Source: Artemisia argyi
Lineage: Eukaryota; Streptophyta; Magnoliopsida; Asterales; Asteraceae
Direction: 5' to 3'
Assembly (NCBI GenBank): GCA_030686995.1
Contig: CM060685.1
Span: forward strand, 122,012,823-122,076,822
DNA length: 64,000 nucleotides
The notes beneath the pieces were generated by a model. That model worked only from the letters and a program-made list of their open reading frames with translations. It was not told the DNA's origin and did not search any database. Both the position numbers and the translations under genes were made by a program. Positions 47,129 to 58,655 of this stretch are shown here, piece after piece. Every line of letters starts with the position of its first letter. Within the stretch, counting starts at the first letter, position 1.

Positions 47129-50100
47129 TGTATTATCTTTCAATTCATGTAGCTTTTTTTCTTTTCTTTTTTGTTGTTCTTTCAATTCTCGTAGTTTTTT
47201 TTCGCTTTCATACGTTTTTTTTACTGTTTTCATATGTTTTCGTCCGTTTTCATACATTTTTGTCTGTTTTCATACGTTTTCGTCTGTTTTCTTATGTTTT
47301 CATACGTTTTCGTTCGTTTTAATAAGTTTTAATACATTTCATCCATTTTCTTTCGTTTTCGTCCATTTTTCATACGTCTTTGTCCGTTTTTAGACGTGTT
47401 TTTGCTTTCATACATTTTTGTCCGTTTTTATACATATTAGTCCGTTTTCTTGCATTTTCATCCGTTTTCTTACGCTTTCGTCCGTTTTAATACGTTTTCG
47501 TCCGTTTTCTTACTTTTTCTTACGTTTCCTTCGTTGTCATATGTTTTCGGCCGTTTTCATCCGTTTTCTTTCATTTTCGTCCATTTTTCATACATTTTCG
47601 TCCTTTTTCATATGTGTTTTTACGCTTTCATACGTTTTGATCTGTTTTCATTCATTTTCGTCCGTTTTTAAATGCTTTTGGCCGTTTTCAGACATTTTCA
47701 TACGTTTCTGAATATCACAAGAGATATTCTGTGATATTCAGAATATCACAAGTTATATTCCGTAATATTCTGAATATCACAAGTGATTTTTCGAATATCA
47801 CATGTGATGTTCTTTGATTTTCCGAGTATCAAAGTGATATTCTGAGTACCACAAATGATATTCTGAATATCACAAGTGATTTTCAACTAATGTTTTGTAA
47901 CATGAAAATCACAAGTGATATTCAGAAAACCACAAGTGATAGATATTCAGAAAATCACAAATGATATTTAGAATATCAATAGTGATATTCAGAAAATCAC
48001 AGGTGATACTCTGAATATCAATTGTGATATTTAAAAACGTATGAAAAACGTAAGAAAATGGATGAAAACATAAGAAAATCACAAGTGATACTCGTCTGTT
48101 TTCTTATGTTTTCGTCCGTTTTTATACGTTTTCGCCTGTTTTCGTTCGTTTTAATACGTTTTCATCCACTTTCTTTCGTTTTTATCCATTTTTCATACCT
48201 TTTCATCCGTTTTCAGATGTGCTTTTACGCTTTCATACGTTTTTGTCCGTTTTCATACATATTCGTCCGTTTTCTTGCGTTTTCATTCATTCTCCTACGC
48301 TTTCGTCCATTTTCATACGTTTACGTCCGTTTTCTTACGTTTTCATTCGTTTTCATATGTTTTTATCCGTTTTCTTTCGTTTTCGTCCATTTTTCATACA
48401 TTTCGTCCTTTTTCATATGTGTTTTTACCCGTTCATATGTTTTCATCCATTTTCATTCATTTTCGTCCGTTTTTAAATGTTTTTGGCTGTTTTTAGACAT
48501 TTTCATACGTTTCTGAATATCATAAGAGATATTCTGTGATATTCAGAATATCACAAGTGATATTCCGTGATATTCTGAATAAAACAAGTGATATTCCATG
48601 ATATTCTGAATATCACAAGTGATTTTTTGAATATCACATGTGATGTTCTTTTCTGAATATCACAAGTGATTTTCTAAATATCAGAAGTGATATTTTTCAT
48701 ACGTTTTCATCCGTTTTTAGACGTGTTTTTACGCTTTTGTCCGTTTCATACATATTCATCCGTTTTCTTGCGTTCTCATCCGTTTTCTTGCGTTTTCATT
48801 CGTTTTCGTCCATTTTCATCCATTTTTTTCGTTTTCGTCATATTTTTCATACGTTTTCTTCCTTTTTTATACGTGTTTTTTTGCTTTCGTATGTTTTCGT
48901 CCATTTTCATACATATTCTTCTGTTTTCTTACATTTTTGTCGTTTTCATTCGTTTTCATCCGGTTTTCAATGTTTTTGGCCATTCTCAGACGTTTTTATA
49001 CATTTCGGAATATCACAAGTGATATTATGATATTCAGAATATCTCAAGGGATATTCAGAATATCACAAGTAATTTTCTGAATATCATAAGTGATATTCTG
49101 AGTACCACAAATGATATTTTGAATATCATAAGTGATATTCTGTGATTTTTAAAAAATCACAAGTGATAGATATTCAGAAAATCACAAGTGATGCTCAGAA
49201 TATTACCAGTGATATTCAGAAAATCACAAGTGATATTCTGAATATCAATTATGATATTCAAAAAGAAAAAAGAAAAGAAATAACGTGAAGTAGAAGAAAA
49301 AAAGAAAAAATAAATAAAAATAAAAAAATGATAATAAGAAGACAAAAAGACAAAAAAAGGAAAAGAAATACATTTTTGAATATCACAATTGATATTCAGA
49401 ATATCACTTGTGATTTTCTGAATATCACTAGTAATATTCTGAATATCACTTGTGATTTTCTGAATATCTATCGCTTGTGATTGTTTGAATATCACAGAAT
49501 ATCACTTATGATATTCAGAATATCATTTGTGGTACTCAGAATATCACTTGTAATATTCAGAATATCCCTTGTGATATTCTGAAATATATGAAAACGTCTG
49601 AGAATGGCCAAAAATATTGAAACACGGACGAAAACAAATGAAAACGACGAAAATATAAGAAAACAGAAGAAAACGTATGAAAATGGAAAAGCACGTATGA
49701 AAAAGGAAGAAAATGTATGAAAAATAGGACGAAAACAAATGAAAATGGATGAAAACGAATGAAAACAAACAAAAACGCAAGAAAACGGATGAAAACGCAA
49801 GAAAACGGATGAATATGTATGAAACAGATAAAAACGTATGAAAGCGTAAAAACACGTCTAAAAACGGATGAAAAATGAACGAAAACGAAAGAAAAATTGA
49901 TGAAAACGTATTAAAACGAACGAAAACCTATGAAAACGGACGAAAACGTATAAAAACAAACGAAAACGTAAGAAAACAGACGAAAACGTGCAAAAATGGG
50001 CGAAAACATAAGAAAACGTATGAAAACGAACAAAATGTATGAAAAGTGACGAAAACGGGCGAAAACGGACGAAAACGTATGAAAATAGTAAAAAATGTAT

Positions 50101-50346
50101 GAAAGCGAAAAAAAACGTGAATAAAAAAAAGTGAACTAAAAGAAAAGTGAATTCAAAAAAAAAAGAAAAAAAACTACGTGAATTGAAAGAACAACAAAAA
50201 AGAAAGAAAAAAAATAATAAAAGAAGCAACGTGAAAAAAAAAATGACTTATGTTCCTATTTAATCTTAGGTTAATCCCACCATTAAATCAAACTATATAA
50301 ATTGTGGAGATTTGTCCTTTGGTATGTATCAAACTAAGAGTATGCA
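46895..50346. mobile_element. 3.45-kb foldback element of minisatellite and palindrome arrays
   Basis: The ends are inverted repeats of more than 100 bp: TGCATACTC, GGACAAATCTCC, TAATGGTGGGATTAACC and CCTAAGATTAAAT-type blocks occur on the left and, reverse complemented, on the right. The left arm holds three rounds of a CGTTTTC minisatellite followed by near-palindromes GAATATCACAAGTGATATTC (about 47160-49260). The right arm holds one round in the opposite orientation (49376-50130). The centre (49261-49375) is A-rich. A (TTA)31 microsatellite sits at 47035-47127. No transposase is present. The Phe-rich open frames across it come from the repeats. A target duplication could not be fixed. Confidence 0.75.
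47035..47127. repeat. (TTA)31 microsatellite
   Basis: Perfect trinucleotide repeat within the left arm of the foldback element; the right arm has no counterpart of this length. Confidence 0.95.
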
Positions 50347-51560
50347 TTTGAATTTTTCCCAACTATATAAAATGATATCCACAAATGAGAAAAGTTCAGT
50401 AGAGAACAAAGAATATTTAAAAAACAAATAGCTACATCTCAACCGTTAATATGACTATCATCTGACGGTTACATTTACTTCCATCAGTCTCATTCATTTA
50501 ACTGCAGGGGTAATTGTGTAAATTTATTTCATTCATCTTTACACTTTCACCAATTCATTCACACACACTCTCATTAACACACACACACTCTCACACACAC
50601 ACACAAAAAATTCATCTTCATCAGATTTAAATTGTTTCAAACCAATAATAACCAAATCTTTACTAGATATTTGATTTTTGTGGTTTGGTGATTGTGATTT
50701 GCCGGAGAATCCACCGATACCGATGTCAAGCAACAACTTGTTTAATTGGAACCAACAGGTACAAATGTCCAGTTGCCAATAACAGGAGGTGGAGCGACGT
50801 CGTTTAGATCGATTTTGAGGTCCTTGTTTGATGCAGCTGCTTGTTCATTTGGAATGTTGCGATAACTGAGCGACTTGACCAGTTGACCCGGATAAAAATC
50901 CGATAATCTTTCTCTTCTAAATATTTAGATCGATTGTTCTTCTAAATATTTAAATCTGGTAATATTTTGAACAAAAGTATAGAAAAGTTGAAGCTTTTGA
51001 TAATGGTGGATGATTTGAAGAAAATTTACACATAAAAGAAGTAAGAGTATTAAATTGACTGCATGGGATAGGATGTGGGACCAAACCACTTTTTCTTTTC
51101 TTTTTTTTTTTTACTAGAAGTGTATCTCTAAAACATTGATGAAGTATGAAAAATTGAAAAACTAGTACTAATGATAGGTACAAGTTCAAACGCTAAATAT
51201 AGAAAGAATAAAATATGTTTTGCTGACAGGCTGTTTGGCCAAGCAAACTGAAAAGGTGGTAGTCTGGTTCTTCTTGGTCCAACTGGTCTAGTTATAAAAA
51301 TAGTGCCTAGGAAACATGGGTATATACTCTCGGACTTATATTTGAGGTAGAAAGTTGACTTACCTTATATTGATTATATAGAACTCATGTTTGGTAAGTG
51401 TTGGAAAGTTGTAACTTTATTACTACAATTTGTTAGCTTTTTTATATGTTTTTTTTACCTGATTTGTGATTGTATTCTAGTGTGGTGTATATAGATATTT
51501 AGATATGAATTACGTCCATATATCAAATCTCATACTAAAAAAATCTTATGTGAAGCACCA
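50347..51560. other. Intergenic, with a possible gene fragment
   Basis: Includes CA-rich and CT-rich sequence at 50550-50605. At about 50742-50898 the minus strand has an open, gene-like frame ending in TAA (50742-50744) with a DLNDV-type motif, while the plus strand is also open in the same region. Neither could be assigned to a family, so this may be a decayed captured fragment. Confidence 0.35.
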
Positions 51561-52240
51561 AACCCATGGGATTCACAATGAATCCCTTGAGATTCATACT
51601 GAATCCCATGGGATTCACAATAAATCCCTTGAGATTTCATACAGAATCTCATGGGATTCATTGTGAATCTCATGGGATTCACAATGAATCCCATGGGATG
51701 CACCAAAGAATCCCATGGGATGCACCACAGAATCCGATGGGATTCATACTGAATTTTTTGTGATTTATCGTCTTTTTACGAATCCCGTCGAATTTCTTTT
51801 CGAATCCCGTGGGATTTTTTTGAACGGAAATTTTGAAAAAAAAAATTCGTCATTTTACGAATCCCATGGGATTTTTCTGGACGGAAATTTTGAAGAAAAA
51901 AAAAATAATCTTTTTACGAATCCTGTGGGATTTCTTTACGAATCCCGTGAGATTTTTCTGGACGGAAATATTGAAAAAAGAAACTTCGTCTTTTTACTAA
52001 TCCCATGGGATTTTTACAAATCCCGTGGGATTTTTCTGGACATAAATTAAAAAAAAAAAAAAAAATCGTCTTTTTACGAATCCCATGGGATTTTTTGTGA
52101 ATCCCGTGGGATTTTTCTGGACGGAATTTTGAAAAAAAAAAAGTTCGTCAAAAGTATATAATAATGCATATCTATAGAAAGATACTTTTTTTCTCGTCGC
52201 GATGGTGTATTTTTGAAGATTTACCGTTTGCAAGATATGT
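51561..52240. repeat. Array of AATCCCATGGGATT palindromes
   Basis: About 20 copies and variants of a 14-bp palindrome centred on CCATGG. The first part (51565-51770) has ATTCACAATG or ATTCATACTG spacers. The second part (51775-52135) has units ending in TTTTTCTGGACGGAAATTTTG. The block from 52150 (GTCGCGATGGTGTATTTTT) matches one at 22090. It may be a non-autonomous transposon whose left end was not found. Confidence 0.7.
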
Positions 52241-52673
52241 TATTTTTTTTTAAAAAAGGTGAAAAGTGTGTTTTTATATTAAATGAGCTAAAATACCAAT
52301 TTTGCCCTTCATTTATTATTTTTTGATTTAATCTTAGCCATTAGATTAAAGATGGATGTTAAAATTATCTTATTTATTTTTTAAATGATACTTGTTTTGC
52401 ATACATCTTTAAATTACCTTTTTAATAAACACGACAAGGTAAAAGATTATAACGCGTATAATTACGGCTAAAAAAGTAATAAACCAAATCAAATTCAAAG
52501 ATTGCGTATTACAAAGAGATAAGGTCAAATTAGGTCGTTGAAACTGCTCAATTTCCACGATAGTCAATGGAAACATCCTATCACTTTCATTCTTTGTACT
52601 ACCAAGCTTCCTAATATAAACTATATAAACCCAACCATTCTCAAAAAACACATAGCATAACCAAAAGTCCAAG
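52241..52673 (+). promoter_or_regulatory. Promoter region of the BAP2-like gene
   Basis: No other gene. A block at 52318-52425 (TTTAATCTTAG, CCATTAGAT, GATGGATG, TTTTGCATAC) resembles the ends of the foldback element. TATATAA at 52622-52628 lies about 50 bp before the start codon and is the likely TATA box. Confidence 0.55.
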
Positions 52674-53276
52674 ATGATCAACAACTCTAGGGCTCTCGAA
52701 CTCACGATCATCTCAGCCGAATCACTCACACGATCCGGAAACCGCAAGATCAAGAAAAACACATTCGTCGTCATCAAAACCGACTCCAACAACGATAAAA
52801 ACCAAGTGACAGGAACAGATACTGATAACGGGTCCTACCCATTATGGAACGAGAAGTTTTCTATTGACATGCCCATGCATGTGAACTTTTTCACGTTGGA
52901 AGTACGTTATAGGGATGGTTCGGGTGAACATGTTGTGGGATCTGCTAAAGTCCCGGTTTCGGATTTTACGGGGATTTTTTTCCCATGCAATTATTTGCAT
53001 TTTTTGAGTTATAGGTTGAGGGATCATAGGTATGGTGAACGTAATGGGATTATTAATATATCGGTTAAGATGCAGTCTTCGTCGTCGTTGGATAATGGTT
53101 TTGTTAAGGGTACTTGTGGTGCTTCGACGTCTTATTCTTCGTTTGTGTCGGGGTGGAAACACGTTGGTGCTTCGATGTCTTATTCTTCATCTGTGTCGGG
53201 GTGGAAACACGGTGGTGCCGCGATGAATGTGCCTCATGGGGTGGTGATGGGTGTTCCTGCTGGAAAATCATGTTAA
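52674..53276 (+). CDS. BAP2-like C2-domain protein
   Basis: A single-exon frame of 200 codons from ATG 52674. Residues 8-130 form one C2 domain, beginning LELTIISAE and with PLWNEKF, EVRYRDGSGE and the conserved FLSYRLRD and GIINISV blocks. These match the small plant C2 proteins BAP1/BAP2 (BON1-associated proteins). In the family, such proteins bind phospholipids, associate with the copine BON1 at membranes and restrain programmed cell death and defence. The C-terminal tail carries a 16-residue direct repeat (149-164 and 165-180) encoded by a 48-bp duplication. A TATA box lies 50 bp upstream. The family is clear; assignment to BAP2 rather than BAP1 is tentative. Confidence 0.85.
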   Translation: MINNSRALELTIISAESLTRSGNRKIKKNTFVVIKTDSNNDKNQVTGTDTDNGSYPLWNEKFSIDMPMHVNFFTLEVRYRDGSGEHVVGSAKVPVSDFTGIFFPCNYLHFLSYRLRDHRYGERNGIINISVKMQSSSSLDNGFVKGTCGASTSYSSFVSGWKHVGASMSYSSSVSGWKHGGAAMNVPHGVVMGVPAGKSC

Positions 53277-55120
53277 CAAAGTGTTGATGTTTGATTTTCT
53301 TTTGTGTGTTAGATTCTTTTGTTCTTTGGTTTGTTTGGATTTATAAAGATTTTGGATTCTTTTTTATACTGAATTGTTATTATTATTATTTTTTTTTGAT
53401 ATGATATAAGTTTCGATCTGTTTAAAATCGTGTTCTTGATCAGCGCAACGCCTAGTAATTAGGATGAGTCTGCATATTTTCTGTTCAATTACCAAAGAAT
53501 GTATTGGTACTATAATTAATAATACAGAAACACGATTTATAGAAATATTGTTAACTTTGATAAATCCAGTTTCCGATTCGCAGTTTAGCAATCATAACTA
53601 CTGTACAATTGAAAGAGCTTTAACTGAGAAAGTACAACCAATATACACATAAGGTAAATGTTACTGTAGATACATGGGTTACAACATAAGTATCGCAGAT
53701 ACATGGGTTACAACATATAAGCAAAAGACGACAATCACATTATTGTATGTTAAACTGAGGAAAAATGTAACGTATCACACGTCATTGCTATTTGCTACCT
53801 TGGTTAGCGTTCTTAAGTATGTTGAGTTTTCAGAGTGGACATGTGACGTTTATGTACTGGCATTTATCGATACAGTCAGCATTAAATTGGTGACAGCAAA
53901 TAGCAATGGAGTTTATGCAGACGAGTTCCATCATACACGCAGAGGCAAAAGCAACATTTCTGTTACTGGATCAATTAGATAAATTAAATAACCGAGTAAG
54001 GTGATAACCTTAACCTATGCTGTTTGGATGATTCAATGATTCTAAATAACTAAGTAGAGGTACTAATTTAGACCAGTTTACTTGTATTTTGGTTGATTTC
54101 GGATGTTTTTCAGTTCCTAACGTCTCGAACAGGTACAGCTAAAAAATAAGTCAGAGGTCAACCATGTCAAACAGGTCAAAATTCTACATGATGTTCAGAA
54201 TGGACACATTCCTAAATCCGGATATGATTAATAGTTATCATATTAAGTAACTTACAGCATCGTCGCAAGGTAATGCATGCTCCATAGGTGCATTGGTATC
54301 ACATTCATATTCAATCATTGATCCACTGAAATCTTGAAGTTGTATTTAAGCAAACGGTCTATATCATCCATAGTTTGAACCGTCCTATTCCAATAACCAA
54401 TTAGTCCCATAGGATTGCAGAAAATTCAGACCAAACTATAAACAAACATGTGCAAAATAAGATGACCAAAAACCATTGGATAGTATGACCCATAATCACA
54501 AACATACAAACTTATTTCAGTACTTTGCTGGCGTTACATGGTTTATCATTTTGTTGAGAACCAAAATTAAGAATTAGCTGAAATCTGCAAGTGCAGTATT
54601 CACATTCTTGTTTGGTCAACTGTAGCTAACGACAGGATTAGATTAAAATCAGCCTAAGGTGGCAAAACGAGTTCAGTAACAGGTCAACTTTTCAGAAAGT
54701 GAAAACAGCCTGGGTTGACCCAGCAGCATGCACTTGTTTGTTCATATTTTTGACGTCATAAATAACCAATACTTTAACAGTAAATGTAGCCCAAATTAAA
54801 CTTCTTTTTAACGTAAATCATTTCATATCGCCCTTTCTAGAATAATATACCATGCATATTGCATCATTTGTGCTTACAAAAAATCGAGATTTTACTTGCT
54901 TTCATAAAAACATAAAAATACAAAAAGAATCATCCCTCACCTCTAGACCTAGTTTTTAGGATTTCTAATCCTAGCGACACTATTCTTGAGTTGAACGATC
55001 AATCCCCCGGTACTTATCACTATACTATACTACAACGATCAGGTACACTGCCTGGTGGGGGTTGTAAGCTTCTCGAGATCCCTCGAGAGGTAAAGCCTGG
55101 TGCAATTCCCACGCATCAAA
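53277..55120. other. Intergenic
   Basis: No gene supported. A possible minus-strand exon of 70 bp (54325-54256) lies between TTCAG and GTAAGT and is open in one frame, but no neighbouring exon was recognised. The start of element C's LTR lies somewhere near 55100. Confidence 0.4.
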
Positions 55121-55659
55121 AGTACTGCTGGAAAGATCAAAGTACTGCTATGTCAAAGTACTGCTCAATAGTCAACGTGCTGATTAAAGTCAAAGTACTG
55201 CTAGTTATTGAAGATTATTCAAAAGTACTTCGAAGAACAAGGACTAATATGCAATATTGTTAAAGGATTATTATGTAATATTGTATGAACATTCTAGAAT
55301 TAGTTAGGGATAATTTACTTGTCGTTCAAGTAAATATTGTAAACCGACTTAAGGTTTTCCTTGTGCCTATAAAAGGAGCCTTAGGATGGTATTAGATATA
55401 TGAGTTTTAGAGTTTCACATTACGATTTCTAGAAAGCGATTTTAGAGAAGTTAGAGATTGTTAGTGAATCTGTATTTAGAGAAGCAGGTTCAAGAGTTGG
55501 TTTTAATATAAGCAAAGTTCTTCTTAGCTTTGTGTTAGTAGATTCCGCATACTTTACAAAGTAATATCAGTGTTTCAATATTAATTATTTTGAGTTATTC
55601 AAGATTGTTAAAACCTTACAAGCTACAAAGTAGTTTGGTCAGAGTATATCGATCCAACA
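55121..55659 (+). promoter_or_regulatory. 5' LTR region of element C
   Basis: Five AAAGTACT sites (AGTACT at 55121, 55141, 55157, 55194 and 55224) precede a strong TATA box, CTATAAAAGG (TATAAAAGG at 55368-55376). The LTR likely ends with CCAACA just before AG and the primer-binding site. The left edge was not identified. Confidence 0.65.
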
Positions 55660-55661
55660 AG

Positions 55662-55673
55662 TGGTATCAGAGC
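55662..55673 (+). promoter_or_regulatory. Primer-binding site of element C
   Basis: TGGTATCAGAGC, identical to the common plant retrotransposon site complementary to initiator methionine tRNA. It fixes the LTR end and the orientation. Confidence 0.95.
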
Positions 55674-55737
55674 TTGTGTTGGAAACTCTGATTAAGAAGA
55701 AAACCTTTAAAACCGATTTTACTACAAACCCTTAAAG

Positions 55738-56820
55738 ATGTCGACAGATGTTGCACCTGGTCCATCCATTACTGCAGTCAGAATTCCTATTGTCAAGAAG
55801 GGAGAATATGATTTATGGAGCATGAAGATGAGGCAGTACATTGCTATCACAGACCATGCACTATGGGATGTGATTGTCAATGGCAATATGGTAATTGATG
55901 AACCAGTAGAGATCCCAGGACAACCAACACCACCCAAGCCAACCTTGCCAGCTGCTACCAAAAGAAATCAAGATAAGGCTCTCAACATACTGCTTTATGC
56001 CATTCCTGATGGTCACTTATTGAAGTTTCATGATGCCAAGGATGCAAAACAACTATGGGCTGCTATTAAAACAAGATTTGGAGGTAATGATGCTTCCAAG
56101 AAGATGCACAGGAACCTTTTGAAGCAACAGTTTGAAACCTTCACTGTTGGTGAGAGAGAAAGTCTTAACTTTGCCTATGACAGATATCAAAATCTACTCA
56201 GTATGCTAGAGTTATATGGAGCAAAGGCATCAGTTGAAGATGCTAACTTCAAGTTCTTGAGGAGTTTGCCATCTGCATGGCATGTGGTTGCTACCATGAT
56301 TAGAGGACAACCTGGATGGGACACTATGGACTTTGATGATCTTTACAACAATCTAAAGGTGTATGAGCATGAGATGAAGGGTAACAAAGGTTCAAGTTCT
56401 CACAACATTGCTTTTGTATCTTCTGAAAACAGAAGCAGTACTTCCACTAAAAGTACTGCTTACCCTGTCCAAAGTACTGTTGTAGAGACACAAAATCCAT
56501 GTACAACCATGATCACTACCACTTCATCACATACCCCCAATTCAGATGATGTTCTATGCTCATTCTTTGCACAACAAGTCACTCTACCTGTTACTTATCA
56601 AGAAGATGTCCTGCAAATTGATGATGATGCTATCAAAGAAATTGACATAAGATGGCAGGTTGCCATGATCACTGCAAGGATCAAGAAGTTCATGAACAAG
56701 TATTGATTTCAAAGCTAAGCAGGGGATAACATTTGACAAGTCTAAAATTGAATGCCTTAATTGTCAAAGGACTGGTCACTTTGCAAGAGAATGCAAGTTT
56801 GCAAAGTATCAAGCAAACAG
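55738..56820 (+). pseudogene. Copia gag of element C
   Basis: ATG 55738 opens 322 codons of UBN2-type gag (an LWSMKMRQYI block near the start, ALNILLYAIPD and FDDLYNNLKVYEHEMKG further on). A frameshift near 56705 produces a TGA. In the next frame a complete CCHC zinc knuckle follows (CLNCQRTGHFAREC, about 56750-56791). Three AGTACT sites (56437, 56452 and 56473) lie in the variable Ser/Thr-rich stretch between the domain and the knuckle. The product would package RNA in intact relatives. Confidence 0.85.
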
Positions 56821-58641
56821 GATGATTGAACAACCTAAACCCAAGGTTGAAAGAAAAGTGGTCCCTATTGCTGAGCCAAAGTCACAAGCTTTAGTTGCTC
56901 AAGAAAACTTGTTAGAAGTTGACTGGAGCAATGAATTTGATGATGAACTAGTAACCTACTCTATGGTTGCATTGGAAGAGGTTGATTGGAGCACAACTTT
57001 TGATGAGGAACCAGGATATGAAGCTTTGGAGTCAAGAGATGGTCTAGGAAGCTTTGATTGGAGCATGGAGAGTGAAGAAGAACCTGTTCAGCTTGCTATG
57101 ATGGCTATTTCACCAAGCTCATCCACTATCTCTGAGGTATGTTCCAAATGTAGTAACTCTTATCAAAAGATGCTTAAAGAATATGAAACTAAAAGAGATA
57201 ACTATAGAAGGGCTAGGTCTGAGATAGCTGGTTACCAATTAACTTTAGAGTCAATGGAAGCTAAGATAATCACTCATGAGAATAATGAAGTAGCTTGGGC
57301 TGAAAAATATGAGCAACAAGATTATCAATTAAAGTTAAGTGAGTGGAAGTTAGGATGTAAAGTTTCTGAATTAGAAAAGGTCACTAAAGAAAGAGATAAG
57401 TTGCTAGAAAAACTTGTTGTTTGGAAAGAATCAAGTCTGTCACATGTTAGTTTTGTTGAAAAACAGAGAACAACAAACATTAAAACTGGCCTAGGTTATG
57501 ATAATAATTCAGAAGTACTTTCATCTAGGAACCAAGAATTAAATCTTTCTCAGGAGACCTCAACTAGTGATGAAGAATTCATAAGCTTAGAGGAAAATAC
57601 ATCTAGTGATGAGGAATCACCTTGTTTAACACCTCCTGAGTTTAAGAAAAACAAAGGATATAATGAAGTTCCTCCACCCACAGGTAGTTTTCAACCACCT
57701 AGGACAGATGTTTCTTGTTTTGGAGTAGACAACCTAGAATTCAGGAAATAGCTTAAAGGTCAATCTAATTCAAGTCAATCTAATCCTGAGTCTTTAAGAG
57801 AATTGTTGAGACACCTAGGGATGATAATAAGGGTTCTGGGAGTGAAAAAGATTTTTCAAAACAAGCAGTACTTCCGAAAACTTCTCAAAGTACTGCTGAT
57901 TATTCAGCAGTACCTACAAGAAACTCTTTTCAAAATACTGCTTATTATAGAAAACCTTTTGGGAATGGATTTGGGATGATGGGTCCAAAGTTATGCTTTG
58001 TATGTTACAGTCCTCATCATTTGATCAAGGACTGTGATTAACATTCAGAGTACTTAAGCAAATAACCAAAGACCACATCTGCAAATCATAAGCACAAAGA
58101 GAATAAACCAAGGGAGAATAAACCAGCTTGGAATTACTCAAATAGGGTTAACCATAGTAATTTCTCAAAAGACTATAGGTACCCTCATCAGAAAAGACCA
58201 TTCTCCAGACCTACAGTACCTTCAAGAAACACTTCTCAAAGTACTGGTCAAGCAGTACTTTCTCAAAGTACTGTTAGGAAGTTTCCCAATCAAGGTACTA
58301 CTAGCAAAAACTCAAGTGTAAGACCTAGGAGATTCAATTCTTACAAACCTAGAAGGCCTTACAACTCAAGAAAAGCTACTAGAACACAGAACCCAACACC
58401 AAAAGTTACAACTAAATGGGTTAAGAAAGAAAGTACTGCTGTGGGTGACAAAGTACTTTCAGAAAATAATGGTGAAAAGGGGAGTGTTGATAACAATTCA
58501 ACACAGGTTTTGGAATCAAAAACATTAATTCTTGATAGTGCTTTAAAAAATAGTGGTGATTACATACTCAAAGAATTTGAGTATGTTACTCCACAAGGGG
58601 AACACAAGTCAGTAATGGCTTGGGTTCCTAAAAGACACTAA
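56821..58641 (+). pseudogene. Gag-protease spacer of element C
   Basis: The frame with the knuckle continues to TAG 57749-57751. It encodes acidic repeats (EVDWSNEFDDE, EVDWSTTFDEE, SFDWSMESEEE) and a coiled coil at about 57160-57420. After one more frameshift, a second zinc knuckle appears (CFVCYSPHHLIKDC, from 57994), then a basic Arg/Asn/Ser-rich stretch. Nine AGTACT sites fall between 57514 and 58457. No catalytic domain is present. Confidence 0.75.
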
Positions 58642-58655
58642 CCCTTTTCATTTTT

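Noticed and set aside
46979..50229. Many long open frames rich in Phe, Arg, Ser and Val on both strands
   Set aside because: They are translations of the CGTTTTC minisatellite and its complement; several frames are open at once and no domain is present.
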